Shown: positions 7,995 to 13,993 of the stretch, piece by piece
How positions within the stretch are numbered: position 1 is the first letter of the stretch
Layout of the letters: each line of letters opens with the position of its first letter
DNA from: Flavobacteriales bacterium
Lineage (GTDB): Bacteria > Bacteroidota > Bacteroidia > Flavobacteriales_D > Sanyastnellaceae
DNA length: 26,934 nucleotides
Assembly (NCBI GenBank): GCA_016722445.1
Contig: JADKIZ010000033.1
Location: forward strand, 1-26,934
Direction: 5' to 3'
Made by a program: the position numbers and the translations under genes
Notes under the pieces: model-generated
What the model saw: the letters and a program-made list of their open reading frames with translations, nothing else
The model's database searches: none
Told to the model about the DNA's origin: nothing

Positions 7995-8179
7995 TCGACG
8001 AAAAGAATTTACACCTACAAAGAGTCAGGGCGTCGATAGACCCGCTGAAAGTGGTAAAAGGACACAAGTTCAAGGCTCATTGCCACGCCGCGCAGGTATG
8101 CGGGGAGATGGATAACCCTACAAGATTAGACTGGTACATTGCCTTCTACGAAGAATTGTGGGCTTTGCAGCAAAATTAA
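7991..8179 (+). CDS. Hypothetical 62-aa protein
   Basis: Overlaps the primase-helicase stop by 4 nt (ATGA), so it is translationally coupled as the last gene of the replication operon. Small, basic, rich in His/Cys (HKFKAHCHAAQVCGEM) with an aromatic C-terminal helix (LDWYIAFYEELWALQQ). The His/Cys cluster could bind a metal but does not form a recognisable zinc-finger spacing. No family recognised. It ends just upstream of the promoter of the first cassette-type array. Confidence 0.6.
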   Translation: MIDEKNLHLQRVRASIDPLKVVKGHKFKAHCHAAQVCGEMDNPTRLDWYIAFYEELWALQQN

Positions 8180-8190
8180 TCAAGTTTTAA

Positions 8191-8221
8191 TTGACTTTAA
8201 AGATAGTTTATGTTACATTTG
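8191..8221 (+). promoter_or_regulatory. Promoter of the first cassette array (TTG-N20-TACATTTG)
   Basis: TTGAC at 8191-8195 and TACATTTG at 8214-8221. The 18 nt starting at 8174 (AATTAATCAAGTTTTAAT) recur exactly at 17441, in both cases 40 nt before the -7 box, so the promoters of the first and third arrays are homologous. Confidence 0.75.
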
Positions 8222-8233
8222 TAAGAAAAAGTT

Positions 8234-8368
8234 ATGAGTGAGGAAAAAGAAAAGCCACAATTGGACAAGCTGATGTTAGTGGCTATTCTTCTTAAAAAAC
8301 AACAATACGATGAAGGTAATAAAAATCACGGTTCAGGTTTCAACAAGGTATGTAGGTTCACAAGTTGA
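8234..8368 (+). CDS. Array leader peptide, MSEEKEKPQL... (first array)
   Basis: Starts 12 nt after the promoter and reads MSEEKEKPQLDKLMLVAILL..., resembling the leaders MSEEQK... (12652) and MSEEQN... (17512) at the heads of the other two arrays. Its DNA carries the right-hand arm of a junction site: AAAGCCACAATTGGACAAG then GTTAGTGGC at 8275-8283. Here the leader frame is not continuous with the following cassette gene (8310) and runs into it out of frame, stopping at 8368. It probably acts as a translated entry sequence onto which cassettes can be fused and not as a protein in its own right. Confidence 0.4.
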   Translation: MSEEKEKPQLDKLMLVAILLKKQQYDEGNKNHGSGFNKVCRFTS

Positions 8369-8492
8369 AGATGAGTTAGAAGTTTATGTTGCAGATGACG
8401 CAACTGAGCAAGAAATTGAAACAGCAAAAGAAGATGCTGCAAGAGAATGGGTGTTTGGCCAAATTGATTGGGGTTGGCAGGACGCCGAATAG
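8310..8492 (+). CDS. Small conserved acidic protein (DUF7167-like), cassette gene
   Basis: 60 residues: a beta hairpin-like N-terminus (MKVIKITVQVSTRYVGSQVED), then EVYVADDATEQEIETAKEDAAREWVFGQIDWGWQ. The pattern 'IxVxVSTxxVGSxxED...DDATxEEI...EWVxxQIxWGW' is familiar from many short Bacteroidota and phage proteins of unknown function; the DUF number is from memory. The cassette carrying it begins at GTTAGTGGCTATTC (8275) and ends at GAATAGGCTAAC (8487-8498), which are inverted copies of each other apart from a small gap; the TAG stop lies inside the latter. It has its own ATG at 8310. Confidence 0.65.
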   Translation: MKVIKITVQVSTRYVGSQVEDELEVYVADDATEQEIETAKEDAAREWVFGQIDWGWQDAE

Positions 8493-8620
8493 GCTAACGG
8501 TTTGCGGGTATATTTAGTACTGAATTTAAAACGCATAACTATATGACAAGACAAGATTTAATTGAAAAACTGAACTCCGATTATACACGATGCTCGGCAT
8601 TAAATATACCTGCTGTTAGC
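8493..8620 (+). repeat. attC-like junction site 1
   Basis: Left arm GCTAAC-GGTTT-GCGGGTATATTTA (8493-8516), right arm TAAATATACCTGC-T-GTTAGC (8601-8620). The inner arms pair 12 of 13 bp (one G/T) and the outer arms 6 of 6, with unequal spacers (5 nt against 1 nt), and the loop is about 84 nt. The loop contains the ATG of the next gene (8543). The overall shape is that of integron attC sites. Confidence 0.65.
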
Positions 8621-8785
8621 AGCCGTTTATTCTACCCAATTTATGAAAGTGTGATTGGAGATGGGCCGCACCTTAAAGAAGGTGAATTTATCGAGTCCAT
8701 AGGCGATAACTTTATAGTAGGGATATTTGGAGTTGGCAAGTTCAGAGATAAGGCCGATAAGTTCTTTGTCTTAAATGACTTATAA
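8543..8785 (+). CDS. Hypothetical 80-aa cassette protein with junction-encoded N-terminus
   Basis: The first about 24 residues (MTRQDLIEKLNSDYTRCSALNIPA) are encoded in the loop and right arm of junction site 1. The body from VSSRLFYPIYESVIGDGPHLKEGEFI... is the cassette's own sequence and lacks an ATG before it. The body is beta-rich (EFIESIGDNFIVGIFGVGKFRDKADKFFVLNDL) and no family is recognised. The gene ends with ...GACTTATAAC at 8776-8785; unlike the other cassettes, this end is not the complement of its 5' end (GTTAGCAGCCG), so the right boundary of this array is unclear. Confidence 0.6.
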   Translation: MTRQDLIEKLNSDYTRCSALNIPAVSSRLFYPIYESVIGDGPHLKEGEFIESIGDNFIVGIFGVGKFRDKADKFFVLNDL

Positions 8786-8831
8786 CTACCCACTACGTAC
8801 GACCACCCTAAAACATATAAACACAGAACAA

Positions 8832-9272
8832 ATGGAAAATTACAAAGAACAACTTAACAAACTTTATCTTGAAGCAAAAGAAAATCACGGGGGCGGCCCT
8901 AACAGCAAATTTGAGTTTTTGAGTAGTGATATTTTTGACTTTACCACATACGATGGCTCTATTGACGAATTGTTTGCTAAAAATATGATAGAGGTTATTG
9001 ACTGCATATTGAATAAAACAACATTTGAATACCATAAGAGCGGCCAATATGGGGTGAAATATCTAAATTTTCTTACGATGGTAAATACGCCATTTATGAA
9101 AGGAAAATTGGAATGGGGAACCTCGATTAGAGGCGCTTGGTTTGATGAGTACGGGTATCCTTCAGAAAAGGAAGAAGATAAGTTTTATTCAATAACATCC
9201 GATTGGAAGATACCAAAAAAAGAGATTACGGAATTTATGAAACAATTGCTTGAATGGTCAAAAGAAGAGTAG
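8832..9272 (+). CDS. Hypothetical 146-aa acidic protein
   Basis: Starts at ATG 8832 (MENYKEQLNKLYLEAKENHGGG); the open frame begins at 8775 but its first residues are the tail of the array end. Contains helical N- and C-terminal parts and a central aromatic-rich portion (KYLNFLTMVNTPFMKGKLEWGTSIRGAWFDEYG). No catalytic motif or membrane segment is visible. It stands in the accessory run after the first cassette array, and could itself be the last cargo gene there, although no junction arms were found around it. No family recognised. Confidence 0.6.
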   Translation: MENYKEQLNKLYLEAKENHGGGPNSKFEFLSSDIFDFTTYDGSIDELFAKNMIEVIDCILNKTTFEYHKSGQYGVKYLNFLTMVNTPFMKGKLEWGTSIRGAWFDEYGYPSEKEEDKFYSITSDWKIPKKEITEFMKQLLEWSKEE

Positions 9273-9305
9273 GGGATTTTTATCTGTAATGGACGATATA
9301 CTTAT

Positions 9306-9494
9306 ATGAGCAAAAAACACAGAACAATGATAACCCAGCACACCCACCCATACGGTTCAACCGCCGAAGCATTAACGAGCGAACACGGGCTTAAAAGAGG
9401 TGGTAAATATGTAGTAGACGGATGGCACGGAGATAGAGTGATCGTACTCATCGACGGGCAGAAAAGATGGTTTAAAGCCTCCAATTTCCAATGA
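9306..9494 (+). CDS. Hypothetical 62-aa protein with SH3-like strands
   Basis: A short protein whose C-terminal half (LKRGGKYVVDGWHGDRVIVLIDGQKRWFKASNF) reads as a five-strand small barrel of the kind seen in KOW/SH3-like phage proteins: a 'G.KY.V..WHGDRV.V..D...RWFKASNF' pattern. Basic and His-rich N-terminus (THPYGSTAEALTSEHG). Function unknown. Its stop overlaps the next start by 4 nt (ATGA at 9491-9494), marking the start of a small coupled gene set. Confidence 0.6.
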   Translation: MSKKHRTMITQHTHPYGSTAEALTSEHGLKRGGKYVVDGWHGDRVIVLIDGQKRWFKASNFQ

Positions 9495-9670
9495 CCAAAG
9501 AAGAAATAGAACTCCGTGCAAGGCTTAGCTTACTCGCTTGTCGCCGCGCCGTCCGGCCTTCCCTTGAGGACGCTACCGAGATGGCCGAGATATTTGAAGA
9601 ACTATACAAACTAACAGGGGATAAAGAATACAAGTTGTTTCCTGAAAAACATGAAAAACGTGAACGATAA
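9491..9670 (+). CDS. Hypothetical 59-aa helical protein
   Basis: ATG at 9491 overlaps the stop of the preceding gene and the frame runs to TAA 9668-9670: MTKEEIELRARLSLLACRRA...EDATEMAEIFEELYKLTG... A short, charged, all-helical protein, with its end overlapping the next ATG at 9651 by 20 nt. Both overlaps and the clean composition support it as real, although it is just under 60 residues. No family recognised. Confidence 0.6.
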   Translation: MTKEEIELRARLSLLACRRAVRPSLEDATEMAEIFEELYKLTGDKEYKLFPEKHEKRER

Positions 9671-9974
9671 ACGCAAAATCTTACAGTACATAATTATATG
9701 CCAACTTCAAATCTTTACCACGGAAGATTTAGATTTAAATGACGCTAAAGAAGTAAAGAGATTGTCTGAGAGATTAGTCCACGCGATTTGCCGCGCTCAG
9801 ACAAAGAATATCAACACCCTTTGGAAAGGAGCGGAGGAGAATGTCAAAGAACTGATCACGGAGTATGAAAATCCGATTTACGAACTTTCGCGCCTCCCGA
9901 TGGAGAAACTTTCCGCCGCCGCCAACCTGCTCAAAGCATTGGCTGATGACGAGTTAAAGATAGAACAAATGTGA
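9651..9974 (+). CDS. Hypothetical 107-aa helical protein
   Basis: Follows the previous gene with a 20-nt overlap. Entirely helical (ILQYIIICQLQIFTTEDLDLN..., AKEVKRLSERLVHAICRAQ..., EKLSAAANLLKALADDELKIEQM), acidic at the C-terminus, no membrane segment, no motif recognised. It is the last gene before the next promoter (10006-10036), so the transcription unit beginning upstream probably ends here. Confidence 0.6.
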   Translation: MKNVNDKRKILQYIIICQLQIFTTEDLDLNDAKEVKRLSERLVHAICRAQTKNINTLWKGAEENVKELITEYENPIYELSRLPMEKLSAAANLLKALADDELKIEQM

Positions 9975-10005
9975 TTAAAAGTCAAGTAAATTAACTATAT
10001 TTTAA

Positions 10006-10036
10006 TTGACATTTGGTTAGGAATGTGTTACATTTG
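10006..10036 (+). promoter_or_regulatory. Bacteroidota-type promoter (TTG-N20-TACATTTG)
   Basis: TTGAC at 10006-10010 and TACATTTG at 10029-10036, spacer 20 nt. It shares TTTTAATTGAC and the TTACATTTGTA block with the promoter at 8191-8221. The ATG at 10055 follows 18 nt later. Confidence 0.75.
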
Positions 10037-10054
10037 TAGGAAATAATTAAGACA

Positions 10055-10412
10055 ATGAACAAAATACAAGTAGGCAAAGTTTACGCCCACGGAACACCCG
10101 TCGAGGTAATGAAGCAACCAAAGGGTCGAAAGTTCTTCGAGATTGACTCACCATGTTTCATAAACCAGCCACGCTAAAGACGATGGCGGCGGACGGGCAA
10201 CCCCCCCCAACCGCGTAAACCCCTACAACCGCGGCTCCACAAAACTATATTCAAGAACGAATACACATGCAAGAAAAATCGACGGGCAACGGTGGCAAAA
10301 AAATAATGTTTCCGCCGACGTTATAATAACGCTCGTCTTTTCTGACCGCGAGCCGGAAATCAGGATTTTCACCCCCGACCGCATAACCACAGGACAAGAA
10401 GGTGAGGAATAA
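10055..10412 (+). CDS. Hypothetical 119-aa protein, two missing bases in this sequence
   Basis: Begins MNKIQVGKVYAHGTPVEVMKQPKGRKFFEID and is then interrupted. Restoring one C near 10163 (FINPATLKTMAADGQ) and one in the C run at 10201-10208 (NRVNPYNRGSTKLYS) gives a continuous 119-residue protein ending TFTPD-like, IFTPDRITTGQEGEE. The 358 nt seen plus two bases make exactly 120 codons. The N-terminal part reads like a small beta-barrel followed by basic, Arg-rich segments (GSTKLYSRTNTHARKIDGQRWQ). It follows the promoter at 10006-10036. No family recognised; the damage is at homopolymers and so most likely sequencing error. Confidence 0.6.
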
Positions 10413-10435
10413 AACCAAACTTAAATCATAAAGCT

Positions 10436-10687
10436 ATGAGTGAAAAAACAATGACAAATACGGATGTAGTAAAAAAACTTATTGGCAATGTGCAACCCTA
10501 TGGCGCATCTCATATTGATGAACAAAGGTTTGAAAACCTAAAAGCGATGTGTGAACTTGTAGGAGATTTAATTGAAGAAATCAAGGATGCCGCAAAATCT
10601 AAAGAAAGGCACGAGTATTCAATGAAAGAAATGGGACTATATGCCTATAAATTTTTGTCGCAACTTGAAACAGGGGTTGGCTTTTAA
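10436..10687 (+). CDS. Small conserved Bacteroidota phage protein, 83 aa
   Basis: Reads MSEKTMTNTDVVKKLIGNVQPYG...DEQRFENLKAMCELVGDLIEEI...HEYSMKEMGLYAYKFL. The pattern 'TNxDVVKKLIGNxxPxG...DExRFENLKxMCELV' is one I know as recurrent in Bacteroidota phages and prophages; its function is not established. Acidic and helical. The true start may be the internal Met-7 (MTNTDVV). It is the last gene before the TnpB element, whose right end lies about 15-25 nt downstream, so the element may have inserted between this gene and the HNH gene without breaking either. Confidence 0.65.
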   Translation: MSEKTMTNTDVVKKLIGNVQPYGASHIDEQRFENLKAMCELVGDLIEEIKDAAKSKERHEYSMKEMGLYAYKFLSQLETGVGF

Positions 10688-10713
10688 GTTTGCTATTAAC
10701 TTGTATATGTAAA

Positions 10714-11868
10714 CTACCCACCCACGCAAAGCGATGGGATGGGCTTTAAACCTGACAACGAATGCAAAGAGCAATACATAGTCGATTTTTCAGCAGAATT
10801 TACGGTCTGCCCAAGCAAAGAGATAACTTTAGAAGCGTTATAATCCGCATCCAAAGTATCTACTTTACAGTTTGTGTTTGTGCATTTAAACACTTTGTTT
10901 GTTCGTTTGCCAATATGCTTACAAGAGTGGCAAGTTTGCGAACTGTAAGCAGGATTAACCACAACAAGTTTAACACCATTGAGCAAAGCCTTATATTCAA
11001 GTTTTGCTCTCAAATCTGCAAAATTCCATTTACCAAGTTTTGTTCTAAACTTTTTGTTTCTACGTTTAGAAGTAAACCTGATATTAGCAAGGTCTTCAAT
11101 AGAAATACCTTTACCTTGTTCTTTAGCAGATGCTACAATAGATTTGCTTATTGTGTGGTTAACCAAATTAGCCGTTGTTCTTTCCTTGCCAGAGAGCCGT
11201 TTAGACAATTTTCTGCAATTCCTTTTAGTGGAACGCTTAGAGGTGTCTGCCTTTGCCTGAATAGAACTACGAACTTTTTGCCGATGTTCACGATACGTAT
11301 TAAGCCACTCGGCAGAATGGTTAATGCCGTCAGAAGTATATGCAAGTGTTTGCAAACCAAAATCCACCCCGATAAAATCCTCAACGTCTTTTACATCTTC
11401 TTCGGGTACTTCAACGGTCTGAAACAAGTAAAACTTACCTTTCTTGTAAACCAAATCCGCTTCGCCTTTAATGTAGGGAAGATATTTAGGATTATGGCAG
11501 ACAAAAGGTATTTTAATCCTTCCTCCGATAGCCCAAAGAGAAACAATATCATTCGGCTTGTAGGTCATTATCCTGCTATCATAACCAATGCTTCCGAGTG
11601 GTCTGAATACCCGCTTAACCTTTTTATCAAGTTTGTAGGCATCAGCAACCTTTGCAACACACCTTACCAATACTTGACTGCTAAGTTTAAAGGTAGCCTT
11701 GTATGTGTGGTAAACTTCGTGATGGAGTTTAAAATTGTTAAAGATACGTTTAGTCCAAGCGACATCCGAAATGGCATTACAAACAATGTTGGCTTCCTTC
11801 ATCGTTTCAAGAAGCAAGTCAGCCTGTTCATCAGTAGGAAGAAGTTTTATTTTCAACGTGAGTTTCAC
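10714..11868 (-). CDS. tnpB: TnpB, RNA-guided nuclease of IS200/IS605 elements
   Basis: About 384 residues from the GTG at 11868 (MKLTLKIKLLPTDEQ). The RuvC catalytic triad is intact: D169 (IGVDFGLQT), E258 (ISIEDLANIR) and D342 (LDADYNAS). The zinc ribbon has C313/C316 (CHSC) and C329/C334 (CTNTNC). TnpB is a nuclease directed by an omega RNA made from the element's right end; it cuts sites carrying the element's target motif and helps retain the element after excision. The last residues (HSLSGLKPIPSLCVGG) are encoded by the right-end hairpin, where the omega RNA scaffold would lie. A TTG upstream at 11883 is a less likely start, since it falls within a TATATTTG promoter box. The frame is undamaged, unlike many neighbours. 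Confidence 0.9.
   Translation of the reverse strand: MKLTLKIKLLPTDEQADLLLETMKEANIVCNAISDVAWTKRIFNNFKLHHEVYHTYKATFKLSSQVLVRCVAKVADAYKLDKKVKRVFRPLGSIGYDSRIMTYKPNDIVSLWAIGGRIKIPFVCHNPKYLPYIKGEADLVYKKGKFYLFQTVEVPEEDVKDVEDFIGVDFGLQTLAYTSDGINHSAEWLNTYREHRQKVRSSIQAKADTSKRSTKRNCRKLSKRLSGKERTTANLVNHTISKSIVASAKEQGKGISIEDLANIRFTSKRRNKKFRTKLGKWNFADLRAKLEYKALLNGVKLVVVNPAYSSQTCHSCKHIGKRTNKVFKCTNTNCKVDTLDADYNASKVISLLGQTVNSAEKSTMYCSLHSLSGLKPIPSLCVGG
10717..10743 (-). repeat. Right-end hairpin of the tnpB element (omega RNA scaffold region)
   Basis: CCCACCCACGC-AAA-GCGATGGGATGGG, an imperfect stem (CGC/GCG, CCC/GGG, CCC/GGG with small bulges) overlapping the 3' end of tnpB. In related elements this region forms both the transposition end and the omega RNA scaffold; the guide would be read from the flank at about 10700 and below. 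Confidence 0.55.
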
Positions 11869-11872
11869 AACA

Positions 11873-11880
11873 CAAATATA
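11873..11880 (-). promoter_or_regulatory. TATATTTG -7 element immediately before tnpB
   Basis: On the - strand TATATTTG is followed by 4 nt and the GTG start, so a transcript from it would be nearly leaderless. At the -33 position there is only TTC, so the promoter is partial. Confidence 0.35.
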
Positions 11881-11953
11881 CAAATAATTTTCTTATATCA
11901 GAAAATATTTACTAATTTTGTTAAACAATTTAAAGCGTGGCAGGCGCATTCCT

Positions 11954-11979
11954 CCCACCGAGCCTTCGGCATCAGTGGG
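11954..11979 (-). repeat. Left-end hairpin of the tnpB element
   Basis: CCCAC (11954-11958) pairs with GTGGG (11975-11979), enclosing GCC-TTC-GGC at 11962-11970. Subterminal hairpins like this are the sites TnpA recognises in the family. It lies about 85 nt upstream of tnpB and about 18 nt from the HNH gene start. Confidence 0.5.
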
Positions 11980-11996
11980 TTTCCTGCTCCGATTTT

Positions 11997-12290
11997 ATGA
12001 ACAGAACCCCGCTAAATAGAAGGTCGAAACCAATGAAGCGCACGAAGTTGAAACCCGTGTCGAAGAAACGCGCAGATCGGTTAAAAACATACTCAGAACT
12101 TAGGAAGGAGTTTCTGAAAGGAAAGATTTGTCCTGTAACGGGGAAACAGGCAACGGAAATACACCACACCAACGGAAGGGAAAATGAAAGGCTGAATGAT
12201 GTAGTTTTTTGGCTCGCCGTGTCGCGCGAAGGCCACAATTGGATTCACGCTAATCCGAAAGAGGCAAGGGAGGCGGGATGGCTTATATAA
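11997..12290 (+). CDS. HNH endonuclease, small phage recombination type
   Basis: 97 residues from ATG 11997 (MNRTPLNRRSKPMKRTKLKPVSKKR). The start was chosen because the longer frame from 11937 runs into the tnpB element end. A strongly basic N-terminus is followed by CPVTGKQATEIHHTNGR (Cys, IHH and N as the HNH core), WLAVSREGHNWIH and a short tail. This architecture is common next to RusA in Bacteroidota phages, where it is thought to cut DNA during recombination or packaging; in some phages small HNH proteins assist terminase. The gene overlaps RusA by 13 nt. The second Cys pair of classical HNH zinc sites is missing. Confidence 0.75.
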   Translation: MNRTPLNRRSKPMKRTKLKPVSKKRADRLKTYSELRKEFLKGKICPVTGKQATEIHHTNGRENERLNDVVFWLAVSREGHNWIHANPKEAREAGWLI

Positions 12291-12622
12291 CCATTGAGAT
12301 AAAACCCGTTTCGGTTAATGAAGTGTACACTGGCCGAAGATTTTTAACACCTAAAGGCAAGCAGTACAAAAAGACTCTTGCATGGATGATACCAAAAGTG
12401 AAGATACCAGACGGGAAACTACACGTAAAGTATAGGTTTTACTTTAGCAGCGCCGGAAGTGATGCGGCAAACGCGGAAAAAGCATTTACAGACTCATTAG
12501 CGGAGAAAAACGGGTTCAACGACAACAGGATATACAAGATCGAGATGGAGAAGTTTGTCGTGCCAAAAGGCAAAGAAAAAGTGGAATTTGAGATACTCCC
12601 ATACGTAAATGATGGGCAATAA
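12278..12622 (+). CDS. rusA: RusA-type Holliday junction resolvase
   Basis: 114 residues with RusA family features: PVSVNEVYTGRRFLTPKGKQYKK at 10-32 (the SVNxxY and TPxG motifs), a beta-strand FYFSS, then SDAANAEKAFTDSLAEKNGFNDNRI at 61-85 with D62, D72 and D82 as the acidic residues and K68. In E. coli RusA the first motif is DxDN; here it is DAAN, with the second Asp missing. The protein forms dimers that cut four-way DNA junctions in phage recombination and resolve branched DNA before packaging. It overlaps the HNH gene and is followed 23 nt later by the leader repeat of the second cassette array. Confidence 0.85.
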   Translation: MAYITIEIKPVSVNEVYTGRRFLTPKGKQYKKTLAWMIPKVKIPDGKLHVKYRFYFSSAGSDAANAEKAFTDSLAEKNGFNDNRIYKIEMEKFVVPKGKEKVEFEILPYVNDGQ

Positions 12623-12644
12623 CAGAATAGGAATCTATAAACAA

Positions 12645-12668
12645 TAAAGTGATGAGTGAAGAACAAAA
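12645..12668 (+). repeat. Array leader repeat, copy 1 (24 nt)
   Basis: A perfect 24-nt match, beginning TAAAGTGATGAG and ending AACAAAA, with 17505-17528. It includes the ATG and codons MSEEQ that open the leader frames of both arrays. The right arm of a junction site follows (GCCCCCATTACGTAAAACCC then GTTGTAGGC at 12691). Confidence 0.8.
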
Positions 12669-13299
12669 GCCCCCATTACGTAAAACCCTTGTTGTAGGCA
12701 GTACGGTTTATCTTATGGATTGTGTCGCAGGAATGAAAGAGTACCCCGATAAATGGTTTGACCTTGCAATAGTTGACCCTCCGTATGGAATTGGCGAAGC
12801 TGATGGTAGGCAAAGAACAAGAAAGAAACATAACAATGTAGTAAAACACACTAAAAAAGAATGGGATTTAACTATACCTGAAATGGAATATTTTACCGAA
12901 TTGTACAGAGTAAGTAAAAATCAAATTATCTGGGTGCAAATTATTTTACTCAATACTTACCACCTTCTATGGGTTGGATATTTTGGGATAAAAAAAAAAG
13001 TTGGTAACCTTTCAGATGGTGAATTTGCTTATTCATCTTTTAATAAGGCGGCAAAATTATTTAGTGTGTGGTGCGAAACTGGCGGCGGTGCTCCGCAAAG
13101 AATACACCCAACGCAAAAGCCTGTAAGATTATATAATAAATGCTTTGAGTATGCAAAATTAGAAGCAGGTGCAAGGGTTTTAGATACTCACTTAGGTTCA
13201 GGCAGTAGTAGAATTTCAGCCGATAAAAACGGCTTTGATTTTACAGGCTTTGAAATAGACAAAGAGTATTATGATTTGTCCGAAAAGAGGTTTTATTAA
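12652..13299 (+). CDS. Beta-class DNA methyltransferase (N4C/N6A), frame disturbed in the middle
   Basis: 215 residues. Motif IV DPPYGIG at 42-48 precedes the SAM-binding motif I, here LDTHLGSGSS near the C-terminus, the order of beta-class enzymes; HPTQKP lies before motif I. These enzymes add methyl groups to adenine N6 or cytosine N4 and often protect phage DNA from host restriction. Residues about 95-115 look wrong: reading the other frame gives IIWGANYFTQYLPPSMGWIFW, explained by one G missing at about 12932 and one extra A in the A10 run (12990-12999). The first 15 or so residues (MSEEQKPPLRKTLVVG) come from the array leader and junction arm; the enzyme proper begins at STVYLMDC. It is followed by the G/C block. 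Confidence 0.8.
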   Translation: MSEEQKPPLRKTLVVGSTVYLMDCVAGMKEYPDKWFDLAIVDPPYGIGEADGRQRTRKKHNNVVKHTKKEWDLTIPEMEYFTELYRVSKNQIIWVQIILLNTYHLLWVGYFGIKKKVGNLSDGEFAYSSFNKAAKLFSVWCETGGGAPQRIHPTQKPVRLYNKCFEYAKLEAGARVLDTHLGSGSSRISADKNGFDFTGFEIDKEYYDLSEKRFY

Positions 13300-13335
13300 C
13301 ACTTAAAGCAAGTCACAGCTATGAATTGAAGGCTG

Positions 13336-13489
13336 CGCCGGGGGGGGGCCCCGGGGGGGGCCTTCCCCGGGGGGGGCTTTTCTTTGGGGGCGGGGGGGGG
13401 TCCCCCCCGGGCCCCCCGGCGGGGGGCGGGGGGCGCTGGGCTTTCCCGCCCGGGGGGGGGGGGGCGGGGGGGGGGGCGGGCCCGGGCCG
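13336..13489. other. Block of almost pure G/C homopolymers, probably bad sequence
   Basis: About 150 nt made of runs of G up to 12-14 long and short C runs (GGGG..CCCC..), unlike the 35-45% GC surroundings, lying between the methyltransferase stop and the 1L end of its own cassette. Not plausible as phage coding or regulatory DNA. The likely cause is an unresolved or low-quality stretch; the true sequence may include the rest of the cassette. Confidence 0.75.
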
Positions 13490-13500
13490 TAGTATTGCCT

Positions 13501-13592
13501 ATAACGTATCGGGGCTTTGCGTAGTAGCCCTTAGTAGAAACTTAAAATTAACCACGACACTTGATAGGGCTATTACGCAAAACCCTTGTTAT
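13501..13592 (+). repeat. attC-like junction site 2
   Basis: Left arm ATAAC-GTATC-GGGGCTTTGCGTAGTAGCCCT (13501-13531), right arm AGGGCTATTACGCAAAACCC-TT-GTTAT (13566-13592). The inner arms are about 20 bp with one or two mismatches and a one-base bulge; the outer ATAAC/GTTAT pair is perfect; spacers are 5 against 2 nt. The loop is about 34 nt. This is the shortest and clearest of the sites. Confidence 0.8.
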
Positions 13593-13614
13593 GTGCCGTT
13601 AAATTTTCAAAACA

Positions 13615-13845
13615 ATGCCAATTAAATTTAAACCAGTAGAATTTGATAAGATTATAGAAGCAACTTGTGATTGTTGTGGTAAACCAATTAAAGTAGATTT
13701 AATAGGTAGGTTAGAAGACCATTTAATAATTGGTGGTAATTATAGAGGTAAGTTGCTTGATGCCATAGTATGTATTCCTTGTATGGAAGAAAAATTAAGT
13801 TTTATCAACATACAAAAGAAGGATAACACAATAGGGTATTGTTAA
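13615..13845 (+). CDS. Small CxxC protein, cassette gene
   Basis: 76 residues with two Cys pairs, CDCCGKPI at 18-25 and CIPC at about 53-56, a spacing suited to a small zinc ribbon. The rest is beta-rich (LEDHLIIGGNYRGKLLDAIV). Function unknown. Here the whole gene, with its own ATG 27 nt inside, lies within the cassette. The cassette ends are GTTATGTGCC (13588-13597) and GGCACATAAC (13847-13856), exact inverted copies; the TAA stop is just before the latter. Last gene of the second array. Confidence 0.65.
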   Translation: MPIKFKPVEFDKIIEATCDCCGKPIKVDLIGRLEDHLIIGGNYRGKLLDAIVCIPCMEEKLSFINIQKKDNTIGYC

Positions 13846-13858
13846 TGGCACATAACTA

Positions 13859-13891
13859 CTGTATATGGATGATCCTCTCATCCAAGTACAG
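13859..13891 (+). repeat. End-of-array hairpin, second array
   Basis: CTGTATATGGATGA-TCCTC-TCATCCAAGTACAG, 12 of 14 bp paired, directly after the cassette end ATAAC. The core ATGGATGA/TCATCCA and the AACTA before it recur at the end of the third array (19148-19179). No T run follows, so it is not an ordinary terminator. Confidence 0.6.
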
Positions 13892-13913
13892 CTATAAATG
13901 ATCATTACAAGCG

Positions 13914-13942
13914 AAAAACCCCGAAATTAATCGGGGCTTTTC
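13914..13942. terminator. Bidirectional terminator between early and late blocks
   Basis: AAAAACCCCGA-AATTAA-TCGGGGCTTTT: stem CCCCGA/TCGGGG with A and T runs on both sides. It serves the + strand second array and, on the other strand, the end of the late operon. Confidence 0.8.
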
Positions 13943-13993
13943 ATTTAATTCACCTAAACCTTTTAACCATACCACCCTCGTTAGGGAGTTTCT

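Larger units (their letters stand above)
10702..11985 (-). mobile_element. IS200/IS605-type element carrying only tnpB (ends approximate)
   Basis: A tnpB gene on the - strand flanked by end hairpins of the IS200/IS605 sort. The right end on the - strand runs from the tnpB stop through GGGTAGTTTAC, a terminal motif common in this group; the left end carries a hairpin in the CCCAC...GTGGG style. No tnpA (Y1 transposase) is present between the ends, so mobilisation would need TnpA supplied elsewhere. No terminal inverted repeat or target duplication is expected in this family. The exact ends cannot be fixed without an empty-site sequence. Confidence 0.65.

Noticed and set aside
8776..8785. GACTTATAAC as the matching right end of the 8543 cassette
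   Set aside because: Apart from TAAC it does not match the complement of that cassette's 5' end (GTTAGCAGCCG), and no hairpin of the array-end type follows.
10762..12000. A 412-codon + strand frame covering most of the tnpB element
   Set aside because: It is the antisense shadow of tnpB; the translation is Phe/Cys/Ile-rich without domains, whereas the - strand frame has all TnpB motifs.
13326..13625. A 99-codon Gly/Pro-rich frame
   Set aside because: It comes from the G/C homopolymer block and has no sensible composition.
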